Shown here in pieces: positions 1 to 10,811 of a DNA stretch of 64,000 nucleotides (positions within the stretch are counted from its first letter, which is position 1; each line of letters opens with the position of its first letter). A model generated the notes under the pieces. The model had not been told where the DNA came from, did no database searches, and saw only the letters and a program-made list of their open reading frames with translations. The DNA is from Kappaphycus alvarezii (lineage: Eukaryota; Rhodophyta; Florideophyceae; Gigartinales; Solieriaceae). The position numbers were made by a program, and so were the translations under genes. The stretch covers positions 1 through 64,000 of the forward strand of contig NADL03000566.1 of the NCBI GenBank assembly GCA_002205965.3. The letters run 5' to 3'.

Positions 1-2227
1 GCTTTGGGCTCTTTGGCGTGCGGTGATAATGAATTGCAGCCAGAAGAGGTCTCGATTGTCTCCGGTACTACAGACGGCTCCATATCGAATATTATAGCGC
101 GTGACGATCGGTTCACCGTATTGGTGGAGTTGCTCCGGCGTTCTGGTCTTCTCCAGACTCTGGATAACGCGGGAAGTTTCACGGTCTTCGCACCAACGGA
201 TGCAGCGTTTGCGTCCATGCCAGACTCTTTTATTTCAGCAAACGGCTTTTTGCGAGCGCTGGTAATCCTGATCAGCTCGTAACGAGCGAGCGTCTATCCA
301 ATGAGGGCCTGAGCGTGGTTTTGGGTGCGCACGTGGTGGACGGTGAAATTCCTGCGGCTGATTTCATGGGGGGTGCAGAGCTCGTGAGTTTGGCGGGTTC
401 TCCCATTGCGATAGCTGTGGTTGACCCCACACCCGACAACGCCACGTTGGCCGAGCAGGATGATGAATTTTTTGTTCTCAATGGCCGTGCCCAGCTCCTT
501 CAGACGGATCTGGCCCCGAAGCCGAGCAACGGGGTGATCCACGTCATCGATACTGTTTTTGCTCCGGGTGAACAGTTGGCCGCTGCCGGCGCGGTCGACC
601 AAGCAAGTTATCCGGGAACGCTCGCTGAATTGATGGAAGCGACACCTCTCTATGAGCCTTTCCTGCAAGCGCTTCGAGACGGTGAGCAGAACCTTTTGTT
701 GGGGGCATTGAATTCGTCTACAGACGGTAGCGATGACTCGGACCGGACGCTCTTCATTCCGAGCTACGATTTTCCGACCTTCGATCCCGCAGCTGATCCT
801 GGCGATATAAGTGCTGCGGCTAATTTTACGTTTTTGCATCTTTTTCCGGGGTCAACTTGAGAGCTCAGCAGTTGCAGCGGCGGCGACCGTTGATAATGCC
901 TTTTCAGCGCGCTTTGCGGTCAGCAGTGAGGACGAGGTGGTGAGCGTAGGGGGCTCGGCGATTGTCGCTGCGGATATCGTAGCGTCGAACGGACGTATCC
1001 ACCTTTTAGGGGCGCCGCTGTCAGTGCCAGCAAGCTCAGCGGCTGATATTTTGACGACTCGGAGCGAATTTAGCCTGTTGGTGGATGCTTTGCTCGAGTC
1101 GGATGCGGAGCTTTTAGAGACTTTACGCGACGGTTCAACGTCTCGCACGGTGTTTGCGCCGCCCAACGGGGCGTTCGGCAAATTTGGAGACTTGGTTGAT
1201 GGTTTGGAAATCGAGTTCGCGGCGGATGGCACGGAGTCTCAGGACCTACTTCGCTATCACGTCAGTGCCGATGGTATTTCGGAGGAGTTGGGTATTCCGA
1301 ACCCGATGGACCCTATGGATGAAACACCACCGCTCCCGGCTTCGATTGTGACGCTTTTTGGCGGGGAGGAAGTTGTTGTCTCTGAATTTGGCGGCACGGG
1401 GAGTGTTGCGCTGAATGGTCTGCTGGAGGTGCTCGCAACGGACACGATTGACATTACGCCCGAGGACCCGGATGACAGCGCATTTATCGTGGTGCACACA
1501 GTGGGTAATGTTTTGATTCCGCCTTCGAGCTCGGGTTTTCCGGTGGTGCCTCCGGAGGAGGGTGTGTTCCCGGGAACGTCGGCTGATGCACTCGCCTACT
1601 ACTCGCGCTTGTCGAGTTACTCTGATTTAACGGCGAGTGGTGAATCGACCGTGCCGTTCACAATCGCTGAAGTCCCCCCTGACGAAGGCGAGATGGAGAG
1701 TGAGGCGACGACGATTACGTTCGGTGGTATTGTGACCGATATCCTCCGCTTTGACCCGAATGATGCGTCGCTGGTGGCGATGCTGGAGGGTGAAGACGAC
1801 GAGCGAGAGCTGTTCCCTGGTGAGTTGGTATTTCCGTACGCATACGACAGCGATGGTGACGGGATGAACGATACGAATTTGACGCGGGATGAACTTCCGG
1901 AGACCACGGTGTTTGTCCCCGGCCAATTCGATGTTCCCTGCGGATATCGCTGAATTTATCTTTCAGGCCGATACCATGGGTTTTGCTTCATCGGCGGTAG
2001 CTGGGTATCACGTTGTGGTCGGAGCGATGATGGCGTCGGAGCTGACGTCCGGGTCACTTGCTACGCTGACGGTTGATGGAGAGACGGGTAACTTCGGTCA
2101 GTTCAGTGTGGATGTGGCGGTCAGTGGAGATGTGACTCTCAATGATGGTCAAGCGACCGTGATATTTCCGGATATCGTGACACAGAATGGTGTGATCCAT
2201 GTGATCGACAACACCTTGTCACCGTGA
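1..2227 (+). pseudogene. Multi-domain fasciclin (FAS1) lipoprotein A, left end missing, three frame breaks
   Basis: The reading frame enters at the left edge within the end of an apparent lipoprotein signal (ALGSLAC, then GDNE). About four FAS1 domains follow, recognisable by repeated signatures such as TVFAPTDAAF, NGVIHVID and YHVSADG. FAS1 domains are extracellular adhesion or binding modules. The frame breaks three times: near 247-251 (a T5 run, one base too few), 848-851 (a G4 run, one too many) and 1917-1920 (a C4 run, one too many). The translation stays homologous to the FAS1 protein at 5888 across each break, so this was one gene of about 740 codons. It carries one more FAS1 domain than that paralogue (about 1580-2220). 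Whether it is a real pseudogene or a sequence-error casualty cannot be told from one sequence. Confidence 0.8.
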
Positions 2228-2752
2228 TGCGCTGATTAGAGCAAGACGAGGGTCCGGACGTTACGCACGTGGAGGCTTGAAGGTAGAGAGTGGTTCGGAC
2301 CCTCGATTGGCCCGTTGCTTTGAGGGTTCAGAGCGACGGGCTTGGTTGACCCGAGCATTATGGATTGGGAATATCTGTTTTGAGTTTAAGTCGGCTAAGC
2401 GCACTTGACGCTGGATGGTAGAAGCGCGGCCGAGATTGGTCGAGCCGGTGTTTCGCGCTCTCGCCTGTTGTCGTTATCCTAAGACAACGCGCTCAGTTCG
2501 TCTTAGATCTCGCCACACTTAAACAGTCTTTCAGTTCAATGGTTCTAGGCGACGATCGTTGCCTAGAGACGTGCTCCTCGCAGCTTATTTTTCTTCGACG
2601 AAAACCTGGCTTCCTCCAGTTTGGTTGTGCTAGCGCTTGTCGTTCATCAACCGCAGAGATCAAGGCGGCTAGGTCACAATCTGCCGAGCAACGCTGCAGT
2701 GCAACCGCGGTTGCGGTAGCCGGTTTCGCCGAAGAACACCGAGGGGAGAGTT
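2228..2752. other. 525-base gap between FAS1-A and the TonB receptor gene
   Basis: No convincing gene is visible. The gap holds an imperfect 12-base inverted repeat (2247-2258 against 2294-2305, one mismatch, 35-base spacer) just after the FAS1-A stop, which could fold but lacks a following T run. It also holds a small 7-base inverted repeat (2479-2485 against 2500-2506). It ends in a strong ribosome binding site (GAGGGGAGAG, 2741-2750) for the receptor gene. A promoter for the receptor probably lies here, but I could not pick a reliable -35/-10 pair. Confidence 0.5.
2247..2305. repeat. Imperfect inverted repeat after FAS1-A
   Basis: The arms are CGAGGGTCCGGA (2247-2258) and TTCGGACCCTCG (2294-2305), complementary at 11 of 12 positions, with a 35-base spacer. 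It lies 20 bases downstream of the FAS1-A stop codon. It may act as an intrinsic-terminator-like or mRNA-stabilising hairpin, although no T tract follows. Confidence 0.4.
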
Positions 2753-5700
2753 ATGAATGAAATGCCCAAAAAGGTGATCCTGGATTTAAACGGGTTAATT
2801 CTTGTTCTGGGGTTTGTGTTGGTGATTCCCGTGGCGGTTTATGCGCAGACAGAGGGTGAACAAGAGGAAGGGAACACGCCCCCAGAAACCCCCGTTGCTG
2901 AGCCGGATAGTGGCGAGGTTTTGGTCGCCGATGGCGACGTGAGTCGCGAACTCGAAGAGCTGATCGTGGTTACCGGGTCACGTATTCCTCGCTCTAATCT
3001 CACGACCGCGGTTCCGGTAACCCTGATCGACCGGGAGTTTTTGGAGAACTCCGGGGAGGTTTTTCTCGCTGATATCCTATCTCAGATCCCTCAGCTCACG
3101 CCGAGTAGCTCGCAAGTTAACTTTGGTAGCTTTGACGCAGGATTGGGGACGGTGGACCTGCGTGGCTTTGGTTCGGGTCGGACGCTGACCCTGGTCAACG
3201 GCAGACGGCATGTCGGTGGTGTATTGTTAAGTCCCATCGTTGATGTGAATACCATCCCGCAGGACTTCATCGAACGGGTTGAGCTACTTACAGGTGGTGC
3301 GTCGGCGGTTTACGGAGCTGATGCGCTCGCGGGTGTCACCAACTTTGTTTTGAGAGACACTTTTGAAGGTGTCAGAGTTCGATCGCAATACGGAATATCC
3401 GAGCGAGGTGATGCTCAAACGTGGTTCATTTCTGCGTCGGTTGGATCGAACTTTAATTCAGATCGAGGTAACGCGGCTTTCAACATCGAATATACTCGGC
3501 GATCACGTTTAGATAAGGCTGATCGCGTCTTCACCAGTCGACAGCAGACGTTCATTGAGAATCCTGACGATATGGACACCGCTGATTTTGATGATGGTGT
3601 CCCCGACAACATTTTGATCGACGATGCGGGCTTGAGCATTATAACGCCAGGTGGAGTCGTGTTCGTTGGCGATCCGAGCTTCCAAAGTACGTTCAACGCG
3701 GACGGTACGTTTCGACCGTTTGACTTTGGGTCAACCGATCCGGCGATGGCGGTCATGACCGGGCTGCAGGTGGGCGGTGACCGACTAAGGCTCGCAGGCC
3801 GAGGCCCGCTACTCCCATTTCAACAGCGCATCATGGCGACGTCGATTTTGTCGTACGATCTAGCGGATTGGGCGCGTTTTTACAGCGAAGCAAAGCTTGT
3901 GTTCACGGACAACAGCGGTTCGGAGAGGGGTCAACCGCCGTTTGATAACGGATTCGGGGATTTGATTATTCGGCGTGACAACGCCTTTATCCCGACCGGG
4001 CTCGGGCTACTGATGGACCGGAGCGGCTTACTGGCTACCGAAATGCGACGCTTCCACGACGAGTTTGTTGAGCGCTCCACCGATGTTTTTCGGCTCACGC
4101 TTCGCACGGCGCTCGGTGTCAAAGGCGAGGTGAGCGAAAACTTGTCCTATGACATCGGAATGACTTGGGGCCGGACCGAACTGAGCGCCGATTTCACTCA
4201 AAATCTCATTCAAGATTCATTCATAGCGTCTACCGATGCGGTGGTCGACCTTGACGGTGAAGTGAATGGCAACCCCGGTGAAATCGTATGCCGCGTTAAT
4301 CTGCAGCAGGTGAGAGGCCAGGAGCTGACGTTACCGAATGGAGATCGAACAGCGGCATTTGTGGCCGATGGTTGTGTGCCAACATCGGTTTTTGGTCCCG
4401 GCGCCATCAATCAGGGTGCTCGTGATTACGCCGCCCGGAGAACCACGACGGGGGGCTCGCTGGAGCAGGTTCAGGTGATGGGCTTTGCCGCGTTGAACAG
4501 CACGAACTATTTCGAGCTGCCTGGCGGTCCGATCTCGCTGGTTATCGGTTCGGAATATCGGCGAGATCAAGCGAGTGAGCGAAACGACGTCGCGGTGGGT
4601 TTGGATGTGTTGAGGATCGCCGCCCTGGTGCCGAGCCGAGGCGCAGTGGACGTAGGAGAGCTATTTGGTGAGCTCTCCCTGCCGCTGCTTTCCGGGCTGA
4701 CAGGTATCGAAGAATTGACTGTGAGTGCCGGTGGTCGTTTGTCACGGTATAACCTGGATCAGGTCGGAACGATTTTGACGAGCTCGGTTACCGGACTCTA
4801 CCGCCCCACGGTGGATCTGGCTGTTCGAGGGTCTTACTCTCGAGCTGTGCGCGCTCCCAATATCCAAGAGGCATTCGCAGGGAGGCGTGCAAGTTTTTTT
4901 GACTTGAATGACCCGTGCGACGAAGACTCTGTCTTCGATGCCGACTCGCGTCGGGTTGAGAATTGCACAGCTCTCGCTGAACAAGTGGGTTTCGAAGGCT
5001 ATGCCCCTGGGCGGACCAACATTGAAGACGCTTCTTCAAGAGAGGGATTCGTCGGAGGAAACCCCGAGCTCGATAGCGAAAAATCTAGCAACTGGACGGC
5101 TGGGGGTGTTGTCACACCCCGGTGGATTCCAGGCTTAACCCTGACGGGTGACTACTATAACTTCACCGTTAACGATCAGATCTCCTTACCTCCTGCGGAT
5201 GATGTCGTTAGAAATTGTGTTGATCTCGATAGTATCGAAAATAATAGATTTTGCGATATAATTGAGCGGAGTCCTGAGAGTTTTGAGATTGAGTCTATAG
5301 AGCTTAGGAGCTTAAACCTTGTTTCTCTTGAGACGGAAGGTATTGATCTTCAAGCTCAGTATACTTTTGACGTCGCGCGAATGGTAAGGTTCTTGGGTGG
5401 TAGCGGCCTGACGGACCTTGGCCTGTTTAACCTGAGGATGAATGCAAATCATGTCATCCGCTTTAGAGATTTCCCGGATCAAAATGACCGCGATGATCAG
5501 CGGGTATTGGAGGGTTTCCGTGATGTTCCGGAATGGCGGGTGAGCGCACTTCTTAATTACTACGTCGAGGATTTGGGCTTTACGTACCGGTTCAACTGGG
5601 TTGACGGGTTCTCCAGAGCCGCTGAATTGGAACTCTTTGAGGCTGACCCCGACGCCCAAGAGCCGATGGGTGTGCGCCCCTCGAGGGTATCATAATATGC

Positions 5701-5852
5701 GATTGAGCTATCAACTCCTTGAACAGTTGCAGATCTATGGGGGTGTTAATAATATCTCTGATCAAAAACCTCCTCGGGACTTTGATGGTTCTAACGGATT
5801 TTATGATATTCTGGGTCGGTTCTATTACTTCGGTACTCAAATCGATCTCTAA
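2753..5852 (+). CDS. TonB-dependent outer-membrane receptor, frameshifted near its C-terminus
   Basis: This is an outer-membrane beta-barrel receptor for energised uptake of an unknown ligand. It has a signal peptide (residues 4-30, ending VYAQ), an acidic linker, a TonB-box-like stretch ELIVVTGSRI, a plug domain (VDLRGFGSGRTLTLVNGRR; GGASAVYGADALAGVTNFV) and then the barrel. The start at 2753 sits after an excellent ribosome binding site. The frame ends early at 5695, but the next frame (to 5852) continues with a typical last-strand region (YGGVNNISDQKPP) and an aromatic-rich barrel end, so one extra base in the C4 run 5677-5680 breaks it. FAS1-B starts 36 bases later, suggesting co-transcription. 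The last-strand signature is normally required for barrel assembly, so the frame as written would probably be non-functional. Confidence 0.88.
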
Positions 5853-5887
5853 TGGGGGCCAACGAGTCATGACCGCTGGAAAAAAGA

Positions 5888-7482
5888 GTGAAGTGGTTCG
5901 GATGTGCATCGATGCTGGCGTTAGGCTCGGCGATGTGTGCGGAGAACGACATCCCCGTGCCAGACGAACCGAGTGTCTCAGGTACGACTGCTGGTTCGAT
6001 TTCGAATATTTTGGCGAATAGCGCCCGCTTCACGGTTCTTCCCTCGTTACTCGAACGCTCGGGTCTATTGGATGTTCTCGACCGCGGAGGGGAATTCACC
6101 ATCTTTGCACCAACCGATGCTGCGTTCGCGGCGATGCCGAATGCGATCATCTCGGCTGCGAACTTTGTGAGCACGGGCAATCCGGCGCAGTTGCTTCTTG
6201 GTGAGCGGCTCTCGGAGGAGGGGCTGGAAATGGTGTTAGAGGCGCATGTGGTCAGCGGTAGAATCACGGCTGACCAGGTTGTCGATGGCGTCGGGCTTGA
6301 GACGTTGGCGGGTTCATCACTCAGCGCCGCCGTGGCCGATCCGACACCCGGCGAAGAAGGCGACGAGGTCGTCATCCTGAACGGTCGAGCTCGTCTTGTG
6401 CAGGCGGAGTTGGCACCTCGTCCTCCCAACGGTGTGATCCATGTCATCGATAGCGTCTTTGTCCCCGGGCAGCAGCTTGCGTCTTCGGGGGTTATTGACG
6501 AGGCGACGTACCCGGGGACGCTGGCGGAGTTGGTGGAAGCCACGCCGCTTTATGAGACCGTGATTGAGGCTTTGCGCAATGGTGGTGATGCTGATGTGCT
6601 CGAGACCTTGAATGACGACGCGGGGTCGACGCTATTCATTCCGACCATCGGTCTTCCCTCCTTTGGTGTTGACGTGGGTGATCCGCGAGAAGCCTCGGAT
6701 GTGGCGGCGGCTGCCAGTAGCTTTGGACGTTTGCACGTGTTCGAAGGCGAGCTTGACGCCTCCGACGTCGCGGCCGAAACGGTGCTGTCCAATGCGTTTA
6801 CGGCTCGTTTTACGGTGGTTGACGACGAGTCAGGGCTTTCGGTGGGTGGCTCTACACTTTTGGTGACTGACGTGGTGGCAACCAATGGACGAGTCCATGT
6901 CGTGGGCCCGCCCTTGGTGCCGGCAATCGAATCTGCTGCAGACGTTATCACGAGCCGTGGCGAATTTCGTGCGTTATTAAGAGCGCTGGAGGAGGCCTCT
7001 CTGATTGACGGGTTGCGTGACCGAACGCTAGCGCGTACGGTGTTCGCGCCGACCAATGAAGCCTTGGCGGCGTTTGATGCTCTGGGTATCGATGAGAACG
7101 ATGGTGCCGGGCCGGGCACCGGCTTACTCGAACAGCTGGGCGAAGCTGGTGAGCTTGAAAACTTATTGCTCTACCATGTGAGCGCCGATGGGTATCTGAA
7201 GTATTGGCGCTCGCTGATCCGTCGGATCCAACGGACATGAGACCCCCATTGCCGACGTCGATCGAGACGCTTCTGAGCGGTGAGTCTGTCGACGTATCGC
7301 GAGCCGAGGGGAGAGACGCGGTTCGGTTGAACGACGAGGTAGGTATCGCGTCGACAGATGTTATCGATCTGACACCGGGGGATACGGACGACGATGAGTT
7401 TATCGTAGTGCATACGGTGGACGGGGTTCTCATCCCGAGCTCGGGTGTTACGGTTCCGTCACCGGAGCCGGCGTCGCCCTAG
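5888..7482 (+). pseudogene. Fasciclin (FAS1) domain protein B, one frame break
   Basis: This is a paralogue of the FAS1 protein at 1-2227, with three FAS1 domains rather than four. A GTG start at 5888 follows AAAAAGAG and gives a short hydrophobic leader ending ALGSAMC, probably a lipoprotein or exported protein. Domain signatures include TIFAPTDAAF, NGVIHVIDSVF and RTVFAPTNEALAAF. The frame breaks at 7190-7192, where a G3 run appears to have lost one G. Adding one base in translation restores the motif shared with FAS1-A (YHVSADG followed by a Pro/Asp-rich linker) and continues to the stop at 7482. It follows the TonB receptor closely and may supply a surface partner for it; that role is inference. 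Confidence 0.8.
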
Positions 7483-7546
7483 GCCAACGGAGCCCGATGG
7501 GCGGGTAGGTTGACGAGCTGTTTCGTCCGCGCGAGGGGGTCTTGTC

Positions 7547-8254
7547 ATGCGTTTATCGGGGCTGCGACCGTGGTTTTCTTGGGCGTTGATGCTCGTTGGA
7601 TCGGCCGGGTGTGCGAGCAGCGGATCATCGTTGAGGTCGGTTCAAACGGCTGCCGTTGATCTCGAGGGGCTCGAGCGCATCGAGAGAGATACTTATGGGG
7701 TGTTGTTTGCCAAGCCGGATGTGTTGTGGTCTGCGTTTGGCACGGTTTCGATAGCTCCCATCGTTTTTGATCTGGCCGACGAGCGCCAGGTTTCCTACGA
7801 TCTGCGTGCTCGCCGGCGACGACGCATAGGCGTGAGTGACTCTGATCGCGAGCTCCTGCGGTCGCAGCTCTTGAAGCGTGTGCGGCGAGTTGTGGAGGAG
7901 TGGGGTGATGACACCGATGATACGGTCTCCGGAGAACCTGAGTCGTTGACGATCATCCCGATCGTTCAGCGTGTCGAGTGGTCGCGTCCTCCGGTGGGCG
8001 AACGAACCCTGCCGTTGGGTGTTGACGGCCGAAGCATCGGCGCAGGCGGCGCCACCGTTGCTTTTGAGCTTCGTCGAAACGGTCAAGACGGTGAGCTGGT
8101 TGCGTTCGCCCAAGAGTCCTGGAACGGCAACTTGGGAGATCAGAGGCCGCGTGTTGGGATCTGGAGTGACGCGATCGAGGCATTTCGCATCATCACTCGT
8201 CGCTTCGCGGACGACCTGCAGGAGCTTGGGGTTGGCGGCGCCCGCCGTGGGTGA
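7547..8254 (+). CDS. Putative lipoprotein, DUF3313-like
   Basis: The 235-residue product has an N-terminal hydrophobic segment ending VGSAGC, consistent with a lipoprotein signal and acylation at that Cys. The mature part contains a stretch near residue 165 reading GATVAFELRRNGQDGELVAF, then a late W-S-D-A-I-E-A-F segment. This layout resembles the DUF3313 family of predicted periplasmic lipoproteins of unknown function. The assignment rests on pattern recall and is moderate. The gene stands alone between the FAS1/TonB group and proline dehydrogenase, which starts 40 bases further on and might be co-transcribed. Confidence 0.7.
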   Translation: MRLSGLRPWFSWALMLVGSAGCASSGSSLRSVQTAAVDLEGLERIERDTYGVLFAKPDVLWSAFGTVSIAPIVFDLADERQVSYDLRARRRRRIGVSDSDRELLRSQLLKRVRRVVEEWGDDTDDTVSGEPESLTIIPIVQRVEWSRPPVGERTLPLGVDGRSIGAGGATVAFELRRNGQDGELVAFAQESWNGNLGDQRPRVGIWSDAIEAFRIITRRFADDLQELGVGGARRG

Positions 8255-8294
8255 TAGCTCAGCGGCTTGGTTGATGCTGTAGAACGGCGACCTT

Positions 8295-9221
8295 ATGAAA
8301 CCGCTCCTGCGAGCGATCCCTGCTCCCCTCGTGCGCTTGTTTGCGCGTCCTTATGTCGCCGGAGATTCGCTCCAGGATGCGCTTGACGTTGCGGCGTGCA
8401 ATCTCAGGCAGCAAGGGTTGTTGACCACTCTCGATCTCCTTGCCGAAGGGGTCGATACCTGTGCTGCGGTGGAGGGCATTCGTGGAACCTACCTCGACAT
8501 GGTTGATGCGGTGGCCACTGATCCGCGGTTTGAAACCCTTCTGGCGCGACCGACGCTCTCATTAAAGCCGTCAAGCTACACGACGTCTCCCCTGGATCAG
8601 GGTGGCGACGCGCGCGGCAGTCGTGAGGCGCTTTTGGCCATCGCCGCGCATGCCGCTAGTCGAGATGTTCGTGTCACCTTGGATATGGAAAGCAGCCATT
8701 GGACCGACTTCACGCTCGATGCAATTCAGAGTCTGCACCATGAAGGTTACCGTGATGTCGGCGCCGTGATTCAGACCCGATTGCATCGCAGTGAGGCCGA
8801 TCTTGACCGTTTGCCGGAGGGCTGTCGGGTGAGACTGGTCATTGGGATCTACCAGGAACCACCTGACATCGCGATCAGCAACAAGAAAACCATGAAAGAG
8901 CGCCTGCTTGAGTTTTCACGGACGTTGCTGGCTCGAGGCCATTATGTCGAGTTTGGTACCCATGACGAGGTCTATGTGCGTCGATTGCTCGACGAGGTCG
9001 TGCCCGAGCTGAATGTCGATCGAGATAGCTTCGAGATCCAGTTGCTCTACGGTGTACCGCGCGACAAACTCATTGCTGATTTGAGAAAACGAGACGTACG
9101 GGTCCGTCTCTATGTGCCCTTTGCCACCGGATGGGATATGGCCATCGCCTATCTTCGCCGTCGTTTGGATGAATACCCGGCCATGATGTTGCTTGTCGCC
9201 AAAGACTGGTTTCGACGTTGA
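8295..9221 (+). CDS. Proline dehydrogenase (monofunctional)
   Basis: This 308-residue FAD enzyme of the PutA/PRODH family oxidises proline to pyrroline-5-carboxylate and passes electrons to the quinone pool. It has the single-domain barrel size of monofunctional enzymes. Visible signatures are LKPSSY near the start of the barrel, QLLYGV (about residues 249-254), and YVPFATGWDMAIAYLRRRL (about 274-292), which matches the C-terminal helix where an RR pair binds the substrate carboxylate. No P5C dehydrogenase gene is next to it. The ATG follows ACCTT, a weak ribosome binding site. Confidence 0.9.
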   Translation: MKPLLRAIPAPLVRLFARPYVAGDSLQDALDVAACNLRQQGLLTTLDLLAEGVDTCAAVEGIRGTYLDMVDAVATDPRFETLLARPTLSLKPSSYTTSPLDQGGDARGSREALLAIAAHAASRDVRVTLDMESSHWTDFTLDAIQSLHHEGYRDVGAVIQTRLHRSEADLDRLPEGCRVRLVIGIYQEPPDIAISNKKTMKERLLEFSRTLLARGHYVEFGTHDEVYVRRLLDEVVPELNVDRDSFEIQLLYGVPRDKLIADLRKRDVRVRLYVPFATGWDMAIAYLRRRLDEYPAMMLLVAKDWFRR

Positions 9222-9230
9222 TATTCAGAG

Positions 9231-10109
9231 TCAACTTCTCAAGATCGCCCGCAGTGCATCGTGCAGAGCACCGAGGTAGCCTGAGCCGAAAAGCGCAACA
9301 TGCACTAAGATCGGGTAGAGCTGATAAAGTGGCACCCGGTCCTGAAACCCTGCGGCCAAAGGGTAGCTCTCGTGATACGCCGCGAAGACCCGAGAGCTAA
9401 AACCGCCAAAGAGTTTCATCATCGCCAGGTCAATTTCGCGATGACCCCCATAGACTGCGGGGTCGATCAGCGCCGGTTGACCTTCAGCGCTACATTGGAG
9501 ATTGCCGGACCAGAGATCACCGTGAAGTCGTGCTGGAGCCTCGGTCGGCCCAACCCGCTCGGGAAGTGTGGTGAGGATGTGGTTGAAATCGCGCTGAAGC
9601 TCGACAGAGATCGGGACCTTGTTGCGGGCATGCGCAAACATCGGTTCTAGACGCGCCGTGCGATAGAACTCTACCCACGACGAGCATAGCCTGTTGTTTT
9701 GCTCCAATCGACCGATGTAGTTGTCGGAATCGAGGCCAAAGTGCTTCGGCGCTGCGCGGTGGAGTGCGGCAAGGCCGTGCCCGAGTGCCTCGTCGAAATG
9801 GGTGTCACGTCTGCCTGCCCGGAGATACTCTAAAACGAGAAATGGCGCACCCGCTTCATCGTTAAACGCGATCACCTGCGGGATCTTTAGCGCGTTGGCT
9901 TTCGCCAGCCATCCCAACCCCTCAGCTTCACGTCGAAACATATCTTGCGGTGCTGCCGAGTGCGTTTTGAGAAAAACGGTCCGCTTGTCGCTGAGAGTTA
10001 AGGCGTAAGCCTGGTTGATATCGCCACCGGTCAAAGGCCGAGCCGTGACAATCTTCGCCCCCAGTGTCTCAGTCAGTTGCCGATGAAGCCGATGTGAAAG
10101 CGCCATCAA
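9231..10109 (-). CDS. Fructosamine/ketosamine 3-kinase family protein
   Basis: The 292-residue protein has the aminoglycoside-phosphotransferase-like fold of the fructosamine-3-kinase family. Motifs are an N-terminal GGDINQAY loop, an invariant-Lys segment VFLKTH, the catalytic loop HGDLWSGNL (near residue 194) and the metal-binding LIDPAVYGGHREIDLAM. The family phosphorylates sugar adducts on proteins (ribulosamines or erythrulosamines in bacteria), which then decompose and free the amine. It lies 9 bases downstream of an LMW phosphatase gene on the same strand, a pairing that supports a protein-deglycation role. It converges with the proline dehydrogenase gene. The exact substrate is not visible from the sequence. 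Confidence 0.9.
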   Translation of the reverse strand: MMALSHRLHRQLTETLGAKIVTARPLTGGDINQAYALTLSDKRTVFLKTHSAAPQDMFRREAEGLGWLAKANALKIPQVIAFNDEAGAPFLVLEYLRAGRRDTHFDEALGHGLAALHRAAPKHFGLDSDNYIGRLEQNNRLCSSWVEFYRTARLEPMFAHARNKVPISVELQRDFNHILTTLPERVGPTEAPARLHGDLWSGNLQCSAEGQPALIDPAVYGGHREIDLAMMKLFGGFSSRVFAAYHESYPLAAGFQDRVPLYQLYPILVHVALFGSGYLGALHDALRAILRS

Positions 10110-10118
10110 GCAAATGGG

Positions 10119-10613
10119 TCAGGTCGAGGATGGCCTGAGTTGGTTGTTTCGCGTGAGATGTTCGATCAAGCCCCTACTCGCACGCTCGCAGAGGTCGAGA
10201 ACCTCTTCGAAACCTTGTTCTCCGCCGCAGTAGGGATCGGGCACTTCAGCATCGGGGGGACTTTCAGAGTCAAAACTTCGAAATAGGGTGATCTTAGCTC
10301 GGTTGGCGTCCGTCTCGGCGGAGGCCTCGAGATCACTGCGATTGGCGCGATCCATCGCGATAACATAATCGAATCGAGCGAAGTCGTCGGGGGTGAACTG
10401 TCGTGCACGACTTTCCAGAACGATGCCGCGAGCCCTTGCGGCCTGTCGCGCCCGGGGGTCGGGGAGTTCGCCTTGGTGCCAGCTGCCGGTGCCGGCGCTA
10501 TCGACGTGCACGGAATCGCTTAGCCCGCGGTCTTCGAGCTGAGCACGCAACACCCCCTCGGCCGTTGGCGAACGGCAAATGTTACCCAAACAAACGAAGC
10601 AGACGCGTACCAC
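10119..10613 (-). CDS. Low-molecular-weight protein-tyrosine phosphatase
   Basis: The start is placed at GTG 10613, because GGAGG sits 5 bases upstream and the encoded N-terminus (MVRVCFVCLGNICRS) is that of the family. The P-loop is CLGNICR (C8 to R14, CX5R) and the general-acid Asp is in VPDPYCGG near the C-terminus. The 164-residue length is normal. It is the first gene of a two-gene unit with the fructosamine-kinase homologue. Established work on related enzymes shows that LMW phosphatases can act on ketoamine phosphates, so a repair function is as plausible as tyrosine signalling. Confidence 0.93.
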   Translation of the reverse strand: MVRVCFVCLGNICRSPTAEGVLRAQLEDRGLSDSVHVDSAGTGSWHQGELPDPRARQAARARGIVLESRARQFTPDDFARFDYVIAMDRANRSDLEASAETDANRAKITLFRSFDSESPPDAEVPDPYCGGEQGFEEVLDLCERASRGLIEHLTRNNQLRPSST

Positions 10614-10811
10614 GAAGACCTCCTCTGACACCGAGGCATAACGCAAGACCCCCTCGATGATCCATGCGTTTGAGGTACGGAGTGCTCCACGTGTGGATCA
10701 TCACAGCTCGAAGAGGGGGCGTAATCGAATACGGTCTTCGAGCTTGGGGATTGCATTTGCATGTACCTCAATTCATACCAGTCGTCTTGATTCTTAGCGC
10801 ACGGGTTGCCC

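Noticed and set aside
2479..2506. 7-base inverted repeat CTAAGAC/GTCTTAG as a regulatory operator
   Set aside because: Too short with a 14-base loop, and no matching second site was seen; kept only as a note in the gap description.
2539..2760. 73-codon frame in the gap before the TonB receptor
   Set aside because: It is Cys/Arg/Ser-rich, has no family features and overlaps the receptor's ribosome binding site and start.
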